Source of the DNA: Lepus europaeus
Taxonomy: Eukaryota; Chordata; Mammalia; Lagomorpha; Leporidae
Direction of reading: 5' to 3'
Assembly: GCF_033115175.1 (NCBI RefSeq)
Contig: NC_084838.1
Span: 59,674,468-59,738,467 of the forward strand
Length of the DNA: 64,000 nucleotides
Shown here: positions 44,135 to 55,522 of the stretch, in pieces
Layout of the letters: each line of letters begins with the position of its first letter
Position numbering within the stretch: the stretch's first letter is position 1
Position numbers and translations under genes: made by a program
The notes under the pieces: model-generated
The model's database searches: none
Seen by the model: only the letters and a program-made list of their open reading frames with translations
Told to the model about the DNA's origin: nothing

Positions 44135-44420
44135 TGTGTTTGCTATAGTGGTATAGATGCCACTGGGGGTGCCTGCATCCCATAATTTGAGTCCTGGCTC
44201 TGCTTCAGATTCCAGCTTCCTGCTAATGTAAACCCTGGGAGGCAGCAGGTGATGGCTCAAGTAGTTAGGTTCATGTCACCCACAGGGGAGACTCACATTG
44301 CGTTCCTGGCCCAGCCTAAGCTGTTGCAAACGTTTGGGGGTGAACCAGTAGATGTAAGATCAATCTCTATCTCTTCTGTCTCTACTTTTCAAATAAATAA
44401 AAAATAAACTTAAAAACATT
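44135..44420 (+). mobile_element. C SINE, type O
   Basis: Core GGGAGGCAGCAGGTGATGGC, tail AAATAAATAAAAAATAAAC. Confidence 0.85.
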
Positions 44421-44589
44421 TTACAAAGGCCACATACTATATGATTCCATATCCAGTATGTAATATTCTCAAAAATAACAAAGTTACAAGGATGGGAAAA
44501 TGACTAGTGAGGGGAAGGGAGAGAGACTGTATGTCTCTAAAGGGGGTAGCACTAGGGAGGTTCATAGTGATGGACTAGTTCTGCATCTT

Positions 44590-44917
44590 TTTTAAAAAAG
44601 ATTTTATTTATATATTTGAGAAGTAGAGCTGTAGTGAGAGGGAACAGCAGAGAGAGAGGTCTTCCATTTTTTGGTTCACTCCCCAAATGGCTGCAATGGC
44701 TGGAGCTGGGCCCATCCGAAGCCAGGAGCCAGGAGTTTCTTCTGGGTCTCCTATGCGGGTGCAGGGGCCCAAGCACTTGGGCCATTCTCCACTGCTTTCC
44801 CAGGCCATAGCAGAGAGCTGGATTGAAAGAGGAACAGCTGGGACTAGAACCGGTGCCCATGTGGGATGCTGGCACCACAGGCAGAGGATTAACTTACTGT
44901 GCTACAGAGCCGGCCCC
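44590..44917 (-). mobile_element. C SINE, type A, with TSD
   Basis: CTAGTTCTG(C/T)ATCTT lies before and after it. Confidence 0.94.
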
Positions 44918-45140
44918 TAGTTCTGTATCTTGATTGTATGGGTGATTGCAGAAATATACACACATGATAAAACAGCATAGAAGTATACATACACGTTGTG
45001 TCAAGGTCAATTTCCTGGTTTTGTCATTGTACTATAGTTACTTAAGATATAACTATTGGGTGAAATGGATGGCGGGTACATGGGATCTTTATGTATTATT
45101 GTTAAAACTTCCTGTGAATCTCTAATTATTTCAAAGCAAA

Positions 45141-45755
45141 AAGAAGAAAAAAATAGGTCTATTCACTGAAAGATGAAGAGGTACTTTTCCTTGAATGCAG
45201 GAAAAATCTGTATACAGGTAATGGCGAGGAACTATAACAGGGCCAGTGGAGAGAGAGGAATGCAATATTTGTAGTGTTTTCTCAATTTTTTTTAACACAG
45301 GTTCCCTATAATGCTTTATTTTCTTCATTTATGTGTTGCCACGGTGAAATTTTTTCCATAATTTTATTTCCTCTGGCTTGTATTATGAAAATGATAGGTA
45401 CAATGAATAAACATTCCTTTGTAATTTAGAGCGTCATCTTTTCCCCACTCCAAAATGGAAAGAATTAACCCTGGAGAGACTTGGGGAACTCTTTAACTCA
45501 TGCCCAGGGGAAGCAGAGTCAATGGAAGGAAGCACTTTGACTTTAAGAAGAGCTAGGTGGCAGATTTTCTCTATGGGCAGCAAGGCGATGTGCCAAGATT
45601 GAGGATGAGTCAAGGTTAACCGTGAACTTCAGAAGTATTGCCATGATCTGAAGAAGCCGAGATGAGACATACAAAGGGGAGGAAACAAAGTGATAAAGGG
45701 TCAGCTATCTAAGAGTATGGCGAGAAAGCAGACATTTTACTGAGCTATATTAGGT
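45141..45755. other. unassigned sequence
   Basis: No repeat, no exon and no CpG signal seen. Confidence 0.4.
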
Positions 45756-45756
45756 T

Positions 45757-46036
45757 TTTTTTTTTTTAAAACAGAGTGAGGAGAGGCAGAGAGACAGAGG
45801 TCTTCCATCTGCTGGTTCGCTCCTCAATTGGTTGCAACAGCAGGAGTTGTGCTGATCAAAAGCCAGGAATCAGAAGCTTCATCCAGGTCTCCCACATGGG
45901 TGTAGAGGCCCAAGGACCTGGGCCATCCTTCACTGCCTTCCCAGGCCATAGAGCAGAGAGCTGGAGCAGAAGTGGAGCAGCCGAGACTGGAACCGGCGCT
46001 CATATGGGTAGTGGCTTTATGTCACAGCACCAGCCC
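45757..46036 (-). mobile_element. C SINE, type A, shortened 3' end
   Basis: T run followed directly by AAAACAGAGTGAGGAGAGGC. Head CACAGCACCAGCCCC. Part of the head is deleted. Confidence 0.88.
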
Positions 46037-46037
46037 C

Positions 46038-46378
46038 TGTTTTTTCGTTTTTGTTTTTAAGATTTATTTATTTATTTATTTGAGAGTTGGAGTTACAGAT
46101 AGAGAGAGGGAGAGACAGAGAGAAAGGTCTTTCATTCATTGATTCACTTGGCAAATGACTGCAATGGCCAGAGCCTGGCGGATCTGAAGCCAGGAGCCAG
46201 GAGCTTCTTCTGGGTCTCCCACGCCAGGTGTACAGGCCCAAGTTTTGGGCCATCTTCTACTGCTTTCCCAGGCCAAAGAAGAGAGCTGGATTGGGAGAGG
46301 AGCACCAGAAAATAGGACATGTTGGATTCTGGCACTATAGGTAGAAGCTTAGCCCACTATACCACAGCGTCAAACCCC
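46038..46378 (-). mobile_element. C SINE, type A
   Basis: Abuts the previous copy. Head CACAGCGTCAAACCCC. Confidence 0.9.
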
Positions 46379-46474
46379 ATTCATGGTTTTTTGAAAATGA
46401 ATAATAGTGGTTATTAAATGATTGTGACATTTATACTATACTTTATGTAATATATTTAATTTTAAATGTGTATA

Positions 46475-46798
46475 GAGGGCCAACGCTGTGGCATAGTGGG
46501 TAAAGCCACCATCTGCAGTGCTGGCATCCCATGTGGGCACCAGTTCGAGTCCTGGCTGCTCCACTTCCAATCCAGCTCTCTGCTATGGCCTGGGAAAGCA
46601 GTGGAAGATGGCTCGAGTCCTAGGGACCCTACACCCATGTGGGAGACCTGGAGGAGGCTCCTGGTTCCTGGCTTCAGATTGGCACAACTCCAGCCATTGT
46701 GGTCAATTGGGGAGTGAACCAGCGGATAGAAGACCTCTCTCTCTCTCTGCCTCTCCTTCTCTCTCTGTGTAACCTTTCAAATTAATAAATAAATATTT
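46475..46798 (+). mobile_element. C SINE, type A
   Basis: Head GAGGGCCAACGCTGTGGC, tail AATTAATAAATAAATATTTTT. Confidence 0.92.
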
Positions 46799-46814
46799 TT
46801 AAAAATTAAAAAAT

Positions 46815-47140
46815 GGGCTGGCGCCGTGGCGTAACAGGCTAATCCTCCGCCTTGCGCGCCGGCACACTGGGTTCTAGTCCCAGTTGGGGCGCTGGATTCT
46901 ATCCCGGTTGCCCCTCTTCCAGGCCAGCTCTCTGCTATGGCCCAGGAAGGCAGTGGAGGATGGCCCAAGTGCTTGGGCCCTGCACCCACATGGGAGACTA
47001 GGAGAAGCACCTGGCTCCTGGCTTCGGATCAGCGCAATGAGCCGGCCGCAGCGGCCATTGGAGGGTGAACCAACGGCAAAAAGGAAGACCTTTGTCTCTG
47101 TCTCTCTCTCACTATCCAATCTGCCTGTCCAAAAAAAAAA
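46815..47140 (+). mobile_element. C SINE, type Y, with TSD
   Basis: AAAATTAAAAAAT before (ending 46814) and AAATTAAAAAAT after (ending about 47158). It landed in the previous SINE's tail. Confidence 0.93.
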
Positions 47141-47397
47141 AAAAAAAATTAAAAAATAAATCTGTATAATATATGCTAGAGACTATATCCTTTGAAATGA
47201 TTAAAACATGTTGAAAAATACTATAATACAACTTAAATGTTGGTCAGGAGGAATTATAAGAGTAAAAGAATGTGAAGACTGTTGTCACAGGCATTAGATG
47301 AGGTTAGAGAGGGACAAATGAGCTGTGTGAGGTGGGAGGGAAAATGATTAAGGTCAGGTTGACAAGAAAAGCTTCAATGGATAGTACTGCTAGAGAA

Positions 47398-47650
47398 GCC
47401 AGCGCTGTGGCGCAATACGTTAATCCTCCGCCTGAAGCGCTGGTGTCCCATAGGGGCTCTGGTCCTGGTCCCGGCTGTTCCTCTTCCGACAAGGATGAAG
47501 CTCCCGACTCCTGCGTTTGGATTGGCCCAGCTTTGGCCATGGTGGCCATCTGGGGAATGAACCAGCGGGTAGAGAACTTCCCTCTCTCTCTCTCTGCCTC
47601 TGCCTCTCTGTGACTCTGCCTTTCAAACAAATAAATCTTTAAAAACAACA
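47398..47650 (+). mobile_element. C SINE, type I, internally deleted
   Basis: Head AGCCAGCGCTGTGGCGCAAT. Jumps from CTCTTCCGACAAGG to the GGATTGGCCCAGC segment, so about 90 bp is missing. Confidence 0.88.
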
Positions 47651-47769
47651 AAAAAGAAAATGAAAATTCCTATATCCCCAAATCACCCTGCTAAAATGCT
47701 TTTATATTATTTTCATTTTGGCAGATTTTTAAACATAGCTTACAAATATTATGTTTTAAAATTGTTTAT

Positions 47770-47985
47770 TTATATATGTATTTTTGTTTTTTTCGAAAGG
47801 CAGAGCTACAGAGAGAGCACTTGAGCTGTCACCTGTTGCCTCCCAGGGTATGCACTGGCAGGAAGTGGAAACTGGAAGCAGACTGGGGACTTGAACCCAG
47901 GCACTGCAACATTAGCTATGGGAGTCTCAAGTGGTATCCCAAGTGCCACACATGTCCATGTCCTATGCCCACCCCAGATACAGAA
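47770..47985 (-). mobile_element. old C SINE fragment, type O
   Basis: GAAAGGCAGAGCTACAGAGA followed by TGTCACCTGTTGCCTCCCAGG, an antisense type O core, with the outer body deleted. Confidence 0.7.
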
Positions 47986-48091
47986 ATTTTTAAAAATTCA
48001 TTGGTACTACTTTGTATTTTCTAGTCCAAATATTGTGTAATCTGTGTACATAAGCTCAATGTTTTCCAAGGCCACCTTAGTACTTCATATT

Positions 48092-48440
48092 TTTTTTAAT
48101 AAATAGAGCCTGGGCTCTTTTTTTTTTTTTTTTTTTTTTTGACAGGTAGAGATATAGATAGTGAGAGAGAGAGACAGAGAGAAAGGTCTTCCGTTGGTTC
48201 ACCCCCAAAATGGCAGCTACGGTTGGTGCTGTGCCGATCCGAAGCCAGGAGCCAGGTGCTTCTTCCTGGTCTCCATGTGGGCACAGGGGCCCAAGCACCT
48301 GGGCCATCCTCCACTGCCCTCCCGGGCCACAGCAGAGAGCTGGACTGGAAGAGGAGCAACCGGGACTAGAACCCAGCACCCATATGGGATGCTGGCGCCA
48401 CAGGTGGAGGATTAAACAAGTGAGCCACAGCGCTGGCCCC
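48092..48440 (-). mobile_element. C SINE, type I, with TSD and probable 3' transduction
   Basis: AGTACTTCATATT flanks the unit (48079-48091 and 48441-48453). Inside the unit a T run (48091-48097) is followed by a non-SINE stretch at 48098-48117 and only then by the SINE's own T run (48118-48140) and body. On the SINE's strand this is body, A-run, about 20 unique bases, A-run. Confidence 0.92.
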
Positions 48441-48602
48441 AGTACTTCATATTATTCTGCTAAAAAAAAAATACCTATTTAAACTAAAGATGACTTATAG
48501 ATCATACTTAAACATAAATCTTCTCCACTAATCACTGTGGAAAACCCACTAACAAGTTATGAGATATCACATCAAACACTAAAAAATTAAAGTAACAGTG
48601 AT

Positions 48603-48918
48603 GGGGCCAGTGTTGTGGCATAGTGTGTAAAGCTGTTGCCTGAAATACCGTCATCCTGTATGAGTGGAAAGTTGTGTCCTGGGTGCTCCACTTACTATGC
48701 AGGTCCCTGGTAATGGCCTGGGAAGAGCAGCAGAAGATGGCCAAGTGTTTGGGTCCCTGCTACCCATGAGAGAGACCTAGAAGAAGCCCCTGGTTCCAGG
48801 CTTCAGCCTGGTCCAGCCTTGGATGTTATAACTATCTGGGGCGTGAATCAAAGGATGGAAGATCTTTCTTTCTCTCTCTCTCTCTTTCTAACTCTGACTT
48901 TCAAATAAACAATAAATC
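48603..48918 (+). mobile_element. C SINE, type A/O
   Basis: Head GGGGCCAGTGTTGTGGCATAG, tail CAAATAAACAATAAATC. Confidence 0.87.
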
Positions 48919-48920
48919 TA

Positions 48921-49640
48921 GTGGCCAACGATGTAGCTCAGTGGGTTAAAGTCCTGGCCTACAGTGCCAGTATCCCATATAGGTGGCAGTTCGAGTCCCA
49001 GCTACTCCACTTCTTTTTTTAAAAAAAGATTTTTTATTTATTTGAAAGTCAGAGTTACACAGAGAGCGGAGAAGCAGAGAGAGAGAAAGAGAAAGAGAGA
49101 GAGACAGAGAGATTTTCCATTCGATGTTCACTCCCCAATTGCCCTCAACAGTTAGAGCTGTGCCAATTCAAAGCCAGGACCCAGGAGCTTCTTCAGGGTC
49201 TCCCACATGGGTACAGGGGCCCAAGGACTTGGACCATCTTTTACTACTTTCCCAGGCCATAGCAGAGAGCTGGATGGGAAGTGGAGTAGCCAGGTCTCGA
49301 ACTGGCGCCCATATGGGATGCTGGTGCTTCAGGCCAGGGCTTTAACCTGCTGCGCCACAGCCCCGACCCCTGCTCAAATTTCAATCCAGCTCCCTGCTAA
49401 TAACACCTGGCAAAGCAGTAGAGCATGGCCCAAGTTCTTGGGCCCCTGCACCCATGTGGGAGACCTGGAGAAAGCTCCTGGCTCCCGGTTTTGGATCGGC
49501 TCAGCTCTAGCAATTGTGGCCATTTGGGGAGTGAACCACAAAATGGAAGACCTCTCTCTCTCTCTTCAACTGTTTCTACTTCTCTCTTAACTTTATCTTT
49601 CAAACAAATAAAATACATCTTTTAAAAAATCTTAAAAAAA
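48921..49640 (+). mobile_element. C SINE, type A, split by a minus-strand SINE
   Basis: Left part 48921-49014 ends ACTCCACTTC. The right part from about 49372 starts CTCAAATTTCAATCCAGC. Confidence 0.86.
49015..49371 (-). mobile_element. C SINE, type A, nested
   Basis: T- and A-rich start, AGATTTTTTATTTATTTG, head CACAGCCCCGACCCC. Confidence 0.9.
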
Positions 49641-49654
49641 AGCAAAACAAAACA

Positions 49655-50365
49655 ATGAGACTGACTACACACTTTTTAGCATAGCCAAAATATTGGCAAG
49701 TATGTGGAGCAATAGGAAGTCTTATTCATTGTTTATAGGAATACAAGTTGGTACAATCACTTTGGTAAATGGCAAATCCCACTCCTTAGCATTTTCACAA
49801 ATGAGTTGAAAAAACATGTTTTTACACAAAACCTGTACATATTCATAGCAGCTTTATTTGTAGCTCCCAAAACTTGGAAGCAACCAACATGTATTTCAGT
49901 AGATGAATGGACAAATAACTGCTACATTCAGATTATGGAATATTATTTAACAGTAAAGACAAATGAGCTATCAAGCCATGAAATAGTATGGAGGAAACTT
50001 AAATACATATTATTAAGTGAAATAAGCCAATCTGAAAATGCTACCTGCTGTACGATTCCAATGATATGACATTGTAGAAAAGGCAGAAATAAGAAGAGAG
50101 TAACAAGATGAATAGTTGTGAAGAACTGGGGAGAGGATGCATAAATCAAGGAGCATACAGGATTTGTAGGGCAGTGAAGCTATTCTGTATGATATTATAA
50201 TGGTGGATGCATGCCATTATACCTTTGTATAAACCTAAAGAATATACAACACCAAAAGTGAATCCTTAAGTAAACTATGAGAGGCTATGCGGGTATGGAG
50301 GCAGGGTCATATGGGAAATCTTTGTACCATCCTCTCAATTTTGCTGTGAACATAAAATTCTTTAA
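49655..50365 (+). mobile_element. old L1 ORF2 end and 3' UTR
   Basis: Same family as 12835-14130: TTCATAGCAGCTTTATTTGTAG, then GGAATATTATTTAACAGTAAAG, then the 3' UTR with GTGAATCCTTAAGTAAACTATG, TCATATGGGAAATCTTTGTACC and AATTTTGCTGTGAAC. Confidence 0.78.
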
Positions 50366-50372
50366 AAAACAA

Positions 50373-50698
50373 ACCAGGGCCAGTGCTGTGGCATAATGAA
50401 TTAAGCACCTGCCTGTGGCGCCAGCATCCTATATGGGTGCCAGTTCTAATCCTGGCTGCTCGACTTCCGATCCAGCTTTCTGCTATGGCCTGGGAAGGCG
50501 GTTGAGGATGGCTCAAGTCCTTGGGCCCATGTGCCCACATGGGAGACCTGGAAGAAGCTCCTGGCTTCTGGCTTCAGATCAGTCCAGCTCCAGCCATTGT
50601 GGCCATTTGGGGACTGAACCAGTGGTGGAAGACCTTTCTATCTCTCTGTCTCTCCCTTTCTCTGTCTGTAAACTCTATCAAATAAACAAACAAAACCT
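50373..50698 (+). mobile_element. C SINE, type A
   Basis: Head AGGGCCAGTGCTGTGGCATA, tail CAAATAAACAAACAAAACC. Confidence 0.9.
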
Positions 50699-50701
50699 TG
50701 G

Positions 50702-50955
50702 AGTGTTTGGGCTAGCAGTATAGACACTGGTTGAGACACCTGTGTCCTATATCAAATTACCTGGTTTTGATACCTGGTTCTGCCATTGATTGCAGCTTCC
50801 TATTGGTGCGGGACCAGAGAGGCAGCAGCGATGGCTTAGGTAGTTGCAGCTCTTGTCTTTGGCTGCTGTGGGCATATGGCGAGTGGGAGCTCTGTCTCTC
50901 TCTTCTTCTGAAATAAATAAATACAATTTAAAGAATTATTAAAACAAAATAAATA
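50702..50955 (+). mobile_element. C SINE, type O
   Basis: Head TTTGGGCTAGCAGTATAGAC, tail GAAATAAATAAATACAATTT. Confidence 0.83.
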
Positions 50956-51194
50956 GAATCTTAAAAAGAATGCGCTCCTACAATAGCAATTAAACCAATA
51001 GTTTTTCACCCAGCAGTTCGTAGGAGAGGAGATTTGATACTGAACTTTCCCCTCTACACCTGATTGGATTATAAACCCAGCCATTGTATAACCCTCTATC
51101 TATATGGAAGACAATTTTTTCCCCTTGACCATAAATGCAGCCAACAAGGCTGTACAAGATACTGTGCAGTGCACATTATATATTTATGATATAA

Positions 51195-51330
51195 TTTAAT
51201 CCTCGCAATTCACTGATAAGAAAATGAGCACAATGAAGTTAAAAGACTTGCATAATGTCACATGGATGGGAAGCAATGGAGCCGGGATCACAACTGAAGT
51301 GTGACTCCAAAGCCTTTTTCTAACGTTACA
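51195..51330 (-). mobile_element. MIR fragment
   Basis: TTTAATCCTCGCAATTCACTG through GAGCCGGGATCACAACTG and GTGACTCCAAAGCC match antisense MIR. Confidence 0.78.
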
Positions 51331-51331
51331 C

Positions 51332-51500
51332 TGGGGCTCCTGGCTCCTGGCTTTGGACTAGCACAGCTCTAGCCATTGGGGCCATCTGGAGAGTGAACCA
51401 GCAGATGGAAGATCGATCTCTCTCTTTCTCTCTCTCTCTCTGCCTCTGCCTCTCTTGTACTCTGCCTTTCAAATAAATAAATACATCTTCAAAAAAATAG
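51332..51500 (+). mobile_element. C SINE, type A, 5' truncated
   Basis: Begins mid-body at GGGGCTCCTGGCTCCTGG. Tail AAATAAATAAATACATC. Confidence 0.88.
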
Positions 51501-51514
51501 GTGATAGGAGTTAG

Positions 51515-51778
51515 GGGCTGCTATTTAGCCTAGTGGTTAAGACACTGCTTGAGATACCTCCATCCCATATCGTGAGAGTCCTGGTTCCACTCCTGATTCC
51601 AGCTTCCTGTTGATGTATACCCTGAAAGGCAGCAGGTGATGACCAGGGTAGCAGTTGGGTCCATGCTCCCCATATGAGAGAACTGGACTGAGTTCTCAAC
51701 CCCCAAATTGCATGCATTTGAGGAATGAGCCAGTGGACAGGAGTGTCTGTCTCTATGGCTCTCAAATAAACAAATAGA
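51515..51778 (+). mobile_element. C SINE, type O
   Basis: Head GGGGCTGCTATTTAGCCTAG, core AGGCAGCAGGTGATGACC, tail CAAATAAACAAATAG. It is the last C SINE before a 6.4-kb SINE-free stretch. Confidence 0.85.
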
Positions 51779-52411
51779 AGGGAATTATGTAAAAGACATG
51801 AAGGAAGAAATTGTTGCTAAAATTTTTGGAATAAGTATCAAATCTCATTTAGAAAGGTTTCTGTTAAAATGAGTATATTGGCAATGAAAGAAAAATACTG
51901 CTTTGAAAAGGTAAACCTTTACATGAAAATCTTACAAGGTCAAAATAAAACATTGTCTCCCTATCTGCTTTGTCAGCCTAAAGGATCAGGAAAACCTGTC
52001 AAAGTTTTCCACTTGCATTTTCTTCTTCATTATTTATTGAAAACAAAAGTGTTTATTGAGTTCCTGCAAAGTGTTAGTAAAGATGAAGAAGAGTGCCTAC
52101 TTGTAAATAGTTTAAAGGCTACCAGGAAACACTGTCAACAAGAAATTGTGCCACTGTGGGATGAGATCAGAGTTGTTCTAGAGATGCTTTTTGGGTTGAA
52201 TCTTTCAGGAGAGGAAGGGGTTAAACAGAAAGGACTGCTGGTGGTGGCAAGCTGGGGAATGGGGTGAGGTGGAGGGAGCCTGTTGGGACCTCGGAAGCTG
52301 GGAAAACTTTCAAATCCAAAGGTGGAAGAGTACTGGGCTGCTTTTACTTCCAGCATCTTTTTCTGATTAAAACCGGTCTGCCTGCAGCCTTGCTGCCTCC
52401 CTGCCCCACCT
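51779..52411. other. unassigned single-copy-looking sequence upstream of PSIP1
   Basis: A 132-codon plus-strand frame (51869-52267) has no known domain and no splice context. It is probably noncoding. Confidence 0.4.
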
Positions 52412-52560
52412 AGAGGCAGTGTGGGATCACAAAAAGACCCGGGCTCCAGAGCGGGCATCTTGCCTGCCGCCACTTGACTCAGTGTGTGAGCTTGGGCAAT
52501 AGCTTAACTTCTGTGAGGCTGTTTTCGCATCTAGAAAATGGAGATTAAATAAGAGAATTT
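52412..52560 (+). mobile_element. MIR fragment
   Basis: CTCCAGAGCGGGCATC, then GTGTGTGAGCTTGGGCAATAGC, then TCTAGAAAATGGAGATTAAAT is sense MIR. Confidence 0.8.
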
Positions 52561-53204
52561 AGGTCAAGCTCCTGCCTCTCCGTTTCCCTGACGTCTTCCC
52601 CTAGCTTCAGTGGCTTTGGGAATTCCATTCTTTTTCCTTATAACTTTCTCATTGTTGCCCCAGTCTCTATCTTGCTCACTAGGAAGGCTGACTAGGGGGG
52701 AAAATGCATCAAGTTTGGCTGGAGAGGAGCACAGCTCACAGTGGTTCAGCAAAGAGGACTCCAAGTGGCTGCTACCCGCACAGCCTTCCCTCCTCCTCCT
52801 CCTCCTCCTCCTCCTCCTCTCCTCCTACCCACCCCTCCCCCAACCCCCTCCACCGCAGCACTGCTGCTCCAGGGATCTTGGGCTTTTGTTCTCTGGAGGC
52901 GTAGTAAACTACCACCTGTTTGCCCTGCCTTATGGTTGCAGGGGTACCGCCTGTTGCCTACAGACTATCACAAGTTGAACCTGCTCAAACATACAGAGAA
53001 GCAAGAACTAAGTGCGGCCCTTGCTTTAACAGGTACACTCAAAACATGAAGGCTTTTCTGTTTTCCCTGTTTTATTTTCTGAAGACCACCCCCACTCACA
53101 GGAATCTCCCTTTCTTTACTTGTAGAACTCATAAGAAATTACCTTTTAATACTGATTATAACTTATGTGTCTGTTCTAATGTATCTAAGTTCTTAGAGTC
53201 TGTA
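52561..53204. other. unassigned sequence with a CCT repeat
   Basis: Frames over the CCT run give proline- or serine-rich products of about 60-120 codons, which I treat as artefacts. The rest is unassigned. Confidence 0.4.
52789..52827. repeat. (CCT)n microsatellite
   Basis: CCT/TCC units, 39 bp, interrupted near its end. Confidence 0.9.
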
Positions 53205-53350
53205 GTCTTCTCCATAGCAGTTTCTCAAACTTGAATTTGCATGTAAGAACCACCTGGGGAGCTTGTTAAAATGCAGATTATGATTTAGTAGGAGTGTGGA
53301 AGGGCTGAGCTTCTAACAAGGTCCCAGGTGAAGGCGATGTTGCAGGGCTC
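53205..53350 (+). mobile_element. MER5A-type hAT nonautonomous element
   Basis: CAGTTTCTCAAACTTGAATTTGC, then AAGAACCACCTGGGGAGC, TTGTTAAAATGCAGATTATG, TTCTAACAAGGTCCCAGG and GCTCTGGACC follow the MER5A order. Confidence 0.85.
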
Positions 53351-54072
53351 TGGACCCGGCTTGGAGTCGCAAGGCCTGAAAGGGTTTGGTTCACAGGCAG
53401 TGCACAACACACGACTTTTGGAGGATGCCCAGGTCTCGCCTACTCAGTATCTTGGACTTCTATTTATTGCATGTCTCTCCACCTTTTCTTGTGCATCACA
53501 TATGACATCTGACAACTGTTCTTCTGGGTAATTACTTGCTCATAATCATCAATCTCGACCAGAAATAGAATCATTTAGTGAGTTCTGCAGACCTCCAGCC
53601 TCTTCCTACAATCATGTAAATTGAAACAGAGAGAACAACTTTAAAGAACTATTCCTACTCCTTTCTTTCTCGGCAACCTATGGTATATATTATATCAAAC
53701 TCAAATTCAGGATGAGGAACTTCAAGACACTTTGCCACTCTCCCTCCCAGTCAGTTTTTCTCTTTGCTTCACTTGGAACCCTCTGCATATTGCCACATAC
53801 AACTTAATTTCTTCAAACTCCTTGCAGGACACTTTACATGGGGAATGTTTTCTCTCATTCTTTTTTAACAGCAAGCTCTCTTTCAAAAAAAAAAAAAAAA
53901 CTCTCAATTTTTACCTACTTAATTAAAAGCCTTAATAAAGCTTTTCCAGGCTTGTTTCCAATTGTGCATCCTTTATTTCAAACAGTATAAGCTAGTTAGT
54001 AACACTCATGCATTTTGATGTTCCTGTGTTTGGGGGCTGTTTTCAGACTTGGTTTTAAGTAGGACTTGTCAG
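53351..54072. other. unassigned sequence
   Basis: Contains a 17-A run at 53885-53901. No exon or repeat named. Confidence 0.4.
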
Positions 54073-54150
54073 TCCTTCACAGCTGTATACCCAGCACCTA
54101 ACAGTGCTTGTCATACACTCAGTACTTTTTTTTATTAATAAAGAATGAAA
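54073..54150 (+). mobile_element. L2 3' end
   Basis: CACAGCTGTATACCCAGCACC, then AACAGTGCTTGTCATACACTC is the sense L2 3' end, followed by ATTAATAAAGAATGAA. Confidence 0.78.
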
Positions 54151-54204
54151 AAAAAAACCTTCAGATTAACCTGTATTAAATTTCAAAATGCCTCAGTTAC
54201 TATG

Positions 54205-54322
54205 TATGTGGGGTTTTCAAGTTCACGGAAAATGCATACTGTGAGAAAACTCTCATAATTTTTGCACAGAAGTAAACATCTTTGAGTTCCATTTCCCCAC
54301 TAACTTTTGGAGGTTCCTCGTA
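54205..54322 (-). mobile_element. short palindromic element (MITE-like), copy 3
   Basis: Left end TATGTGGGGTTTTCAAGTTC, right end TTTTGGAGGTTCCTCGTA. Inverted relative to the copies at 25571 and 42637. Interior ATTTTTGCACAGAAGT and GAAAATGCATACTGTGAG align with theirs. Confidence 0.6.
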
Positions 54323-54835
54323 TTTATCGGGAACCCAGGTGAATGTTAACGGATAAGCAATATTAAGTCAGTTCTGGTGATATAGCTTTGGCACAGTAAA
54401 AATATTAAAGTATCCATTCATATCACAAGGCTGGGCCCATTACTGGCAACATAGCTTAAAATGCATGGGCTACAGAATTAAAAAATAATCTTTAAAATTT
54501 CTAGAGAGTATTTCAGTAACACTTCAAAAACTGAAACAGCTGCCATCTTACTAGGGAAATAAAATTTAGATACAGCTGAAATTTAGTGCGGGGCCCAAAC
54601 CCACATCCTATCTAAAAGGCTTAGGCTTTCCTGTCATTGTTTTCTACCTTTTACATTCGTTAGGATTGCCTATGTTTCTTAATAGTCCAGGTGCTTTAAA
54701 TGTAAAGTAAATGAAATGGGGCTTTCTCATATTACGATTTTTAAAAGGAGACTGCGAGATCCATTCAGCGAGGTGCAAGAGGCCTACAAGCTGCACACCC
54801 CGCAAACCGCCTCCTGCTCCAATTTCATCTATGGG

Positions 54836-54868
<33 letters not shown>

Positions 54869-55080
54869 ACAGCTCTTTTTTTGGATGATGCAAACTGTGC
54901 AAGAGCTGTATTAATGCCTCCCCACCCAGGGAAACGATGCAAGAACATAGCTTACGCTGCCAGTTTCTCCCTTACACGCAGCCAAGGGCTACAGGCCTGG
55001 ATACCCGCCCCCAAACCTGGTCCACAACAATCGTTTCCTCCCTCCCCGCCTTTTACATACAGTACACATACAAATACACA
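54323..55080. other. PSIP1 upstream flank
   Basis: No repeats named apart from an uninterrupted run of about 30 Ts at 54837-54866 that is not attached to any SINE body. It is mildly GC-rich toward the right, leading into the CpG island. Confidence 0.5.
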
Positions 55081-55299
55081 CACGCAGAGCGGCCAGCAGG
55101 GGCGGGCCGGGCCCAACCACTCCGCCAGCCGCAGGGGGAGCCACAGCAGGCCCAGCTGTTTCGGCTCATTCCTTAGCTACTTCGCGCCCGTCTCCCACTG
55201 CCTCTGGATGCATTTGCTAGGCAAAATAGAACTTTCACCTGTAGCGTCTTCAGAAGCTGCGCTTCGGAGCCACACACCTGGGCGAGGGACGGCATGACT

Positions 55300-55522
55300 C
55301 CCCCCTCCCCTGGCGAAAAGTTGGTTCCGCCCTAGTGCTAGCGGGCGCCGAGCGGGAGCCGCGCGGGAGCAGCGCAGCGACGGCGGCGGCAGCGGCGGCG
55401 GCGGTTGCGATTCGGAACCGTTGGGACGCCTCTGCGGCAGCTGGTGGCGCAGGTGGCTTGCGTGGACGCGGGCAGAGGCGGCCGGCCCGCCACTGCAGCC
55501 TCCGCGCCCGCGGCCCCGGCAG
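55300..55522 (+). other. PSIP1: PSIP1 putative noncoding first exon
   Basis: A consensus donor CAG|GTGAGC closes the exon at 55522, with the intron starting at 55523. The matching acceptor is CCTCGCAG ending at 56047 after a C/T-rich tract, giving an intron of 525 bp. The 5' limit is a guess. An in-frame TGA at 55295-55297 is the nearest upstream stop in the PSIP1 frame after splicing. LEDGF transcripts in other mammals, from memory, also begin with an untranslated exon, but I could not align it. Confidence 0.55.

Larger units (their letters stand above)
43490..45140 (+). mobile_element. old L1 3' end, with three SINE insertions
   Basis: Pieces at 43490-43695, 44041-44130, 44421-44587 and 44919-45140. 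The first codes in broken frames for the L1 ORF2 end (CAAATGTTCATATAAACTT, CATACTGTGGAATCCTACTC). The last ends in AACTTCCTGTGAATCTC and ATTATTTCAAAGCAAAA, typical of older L1 3' UTRs. Confidence 0.72.
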
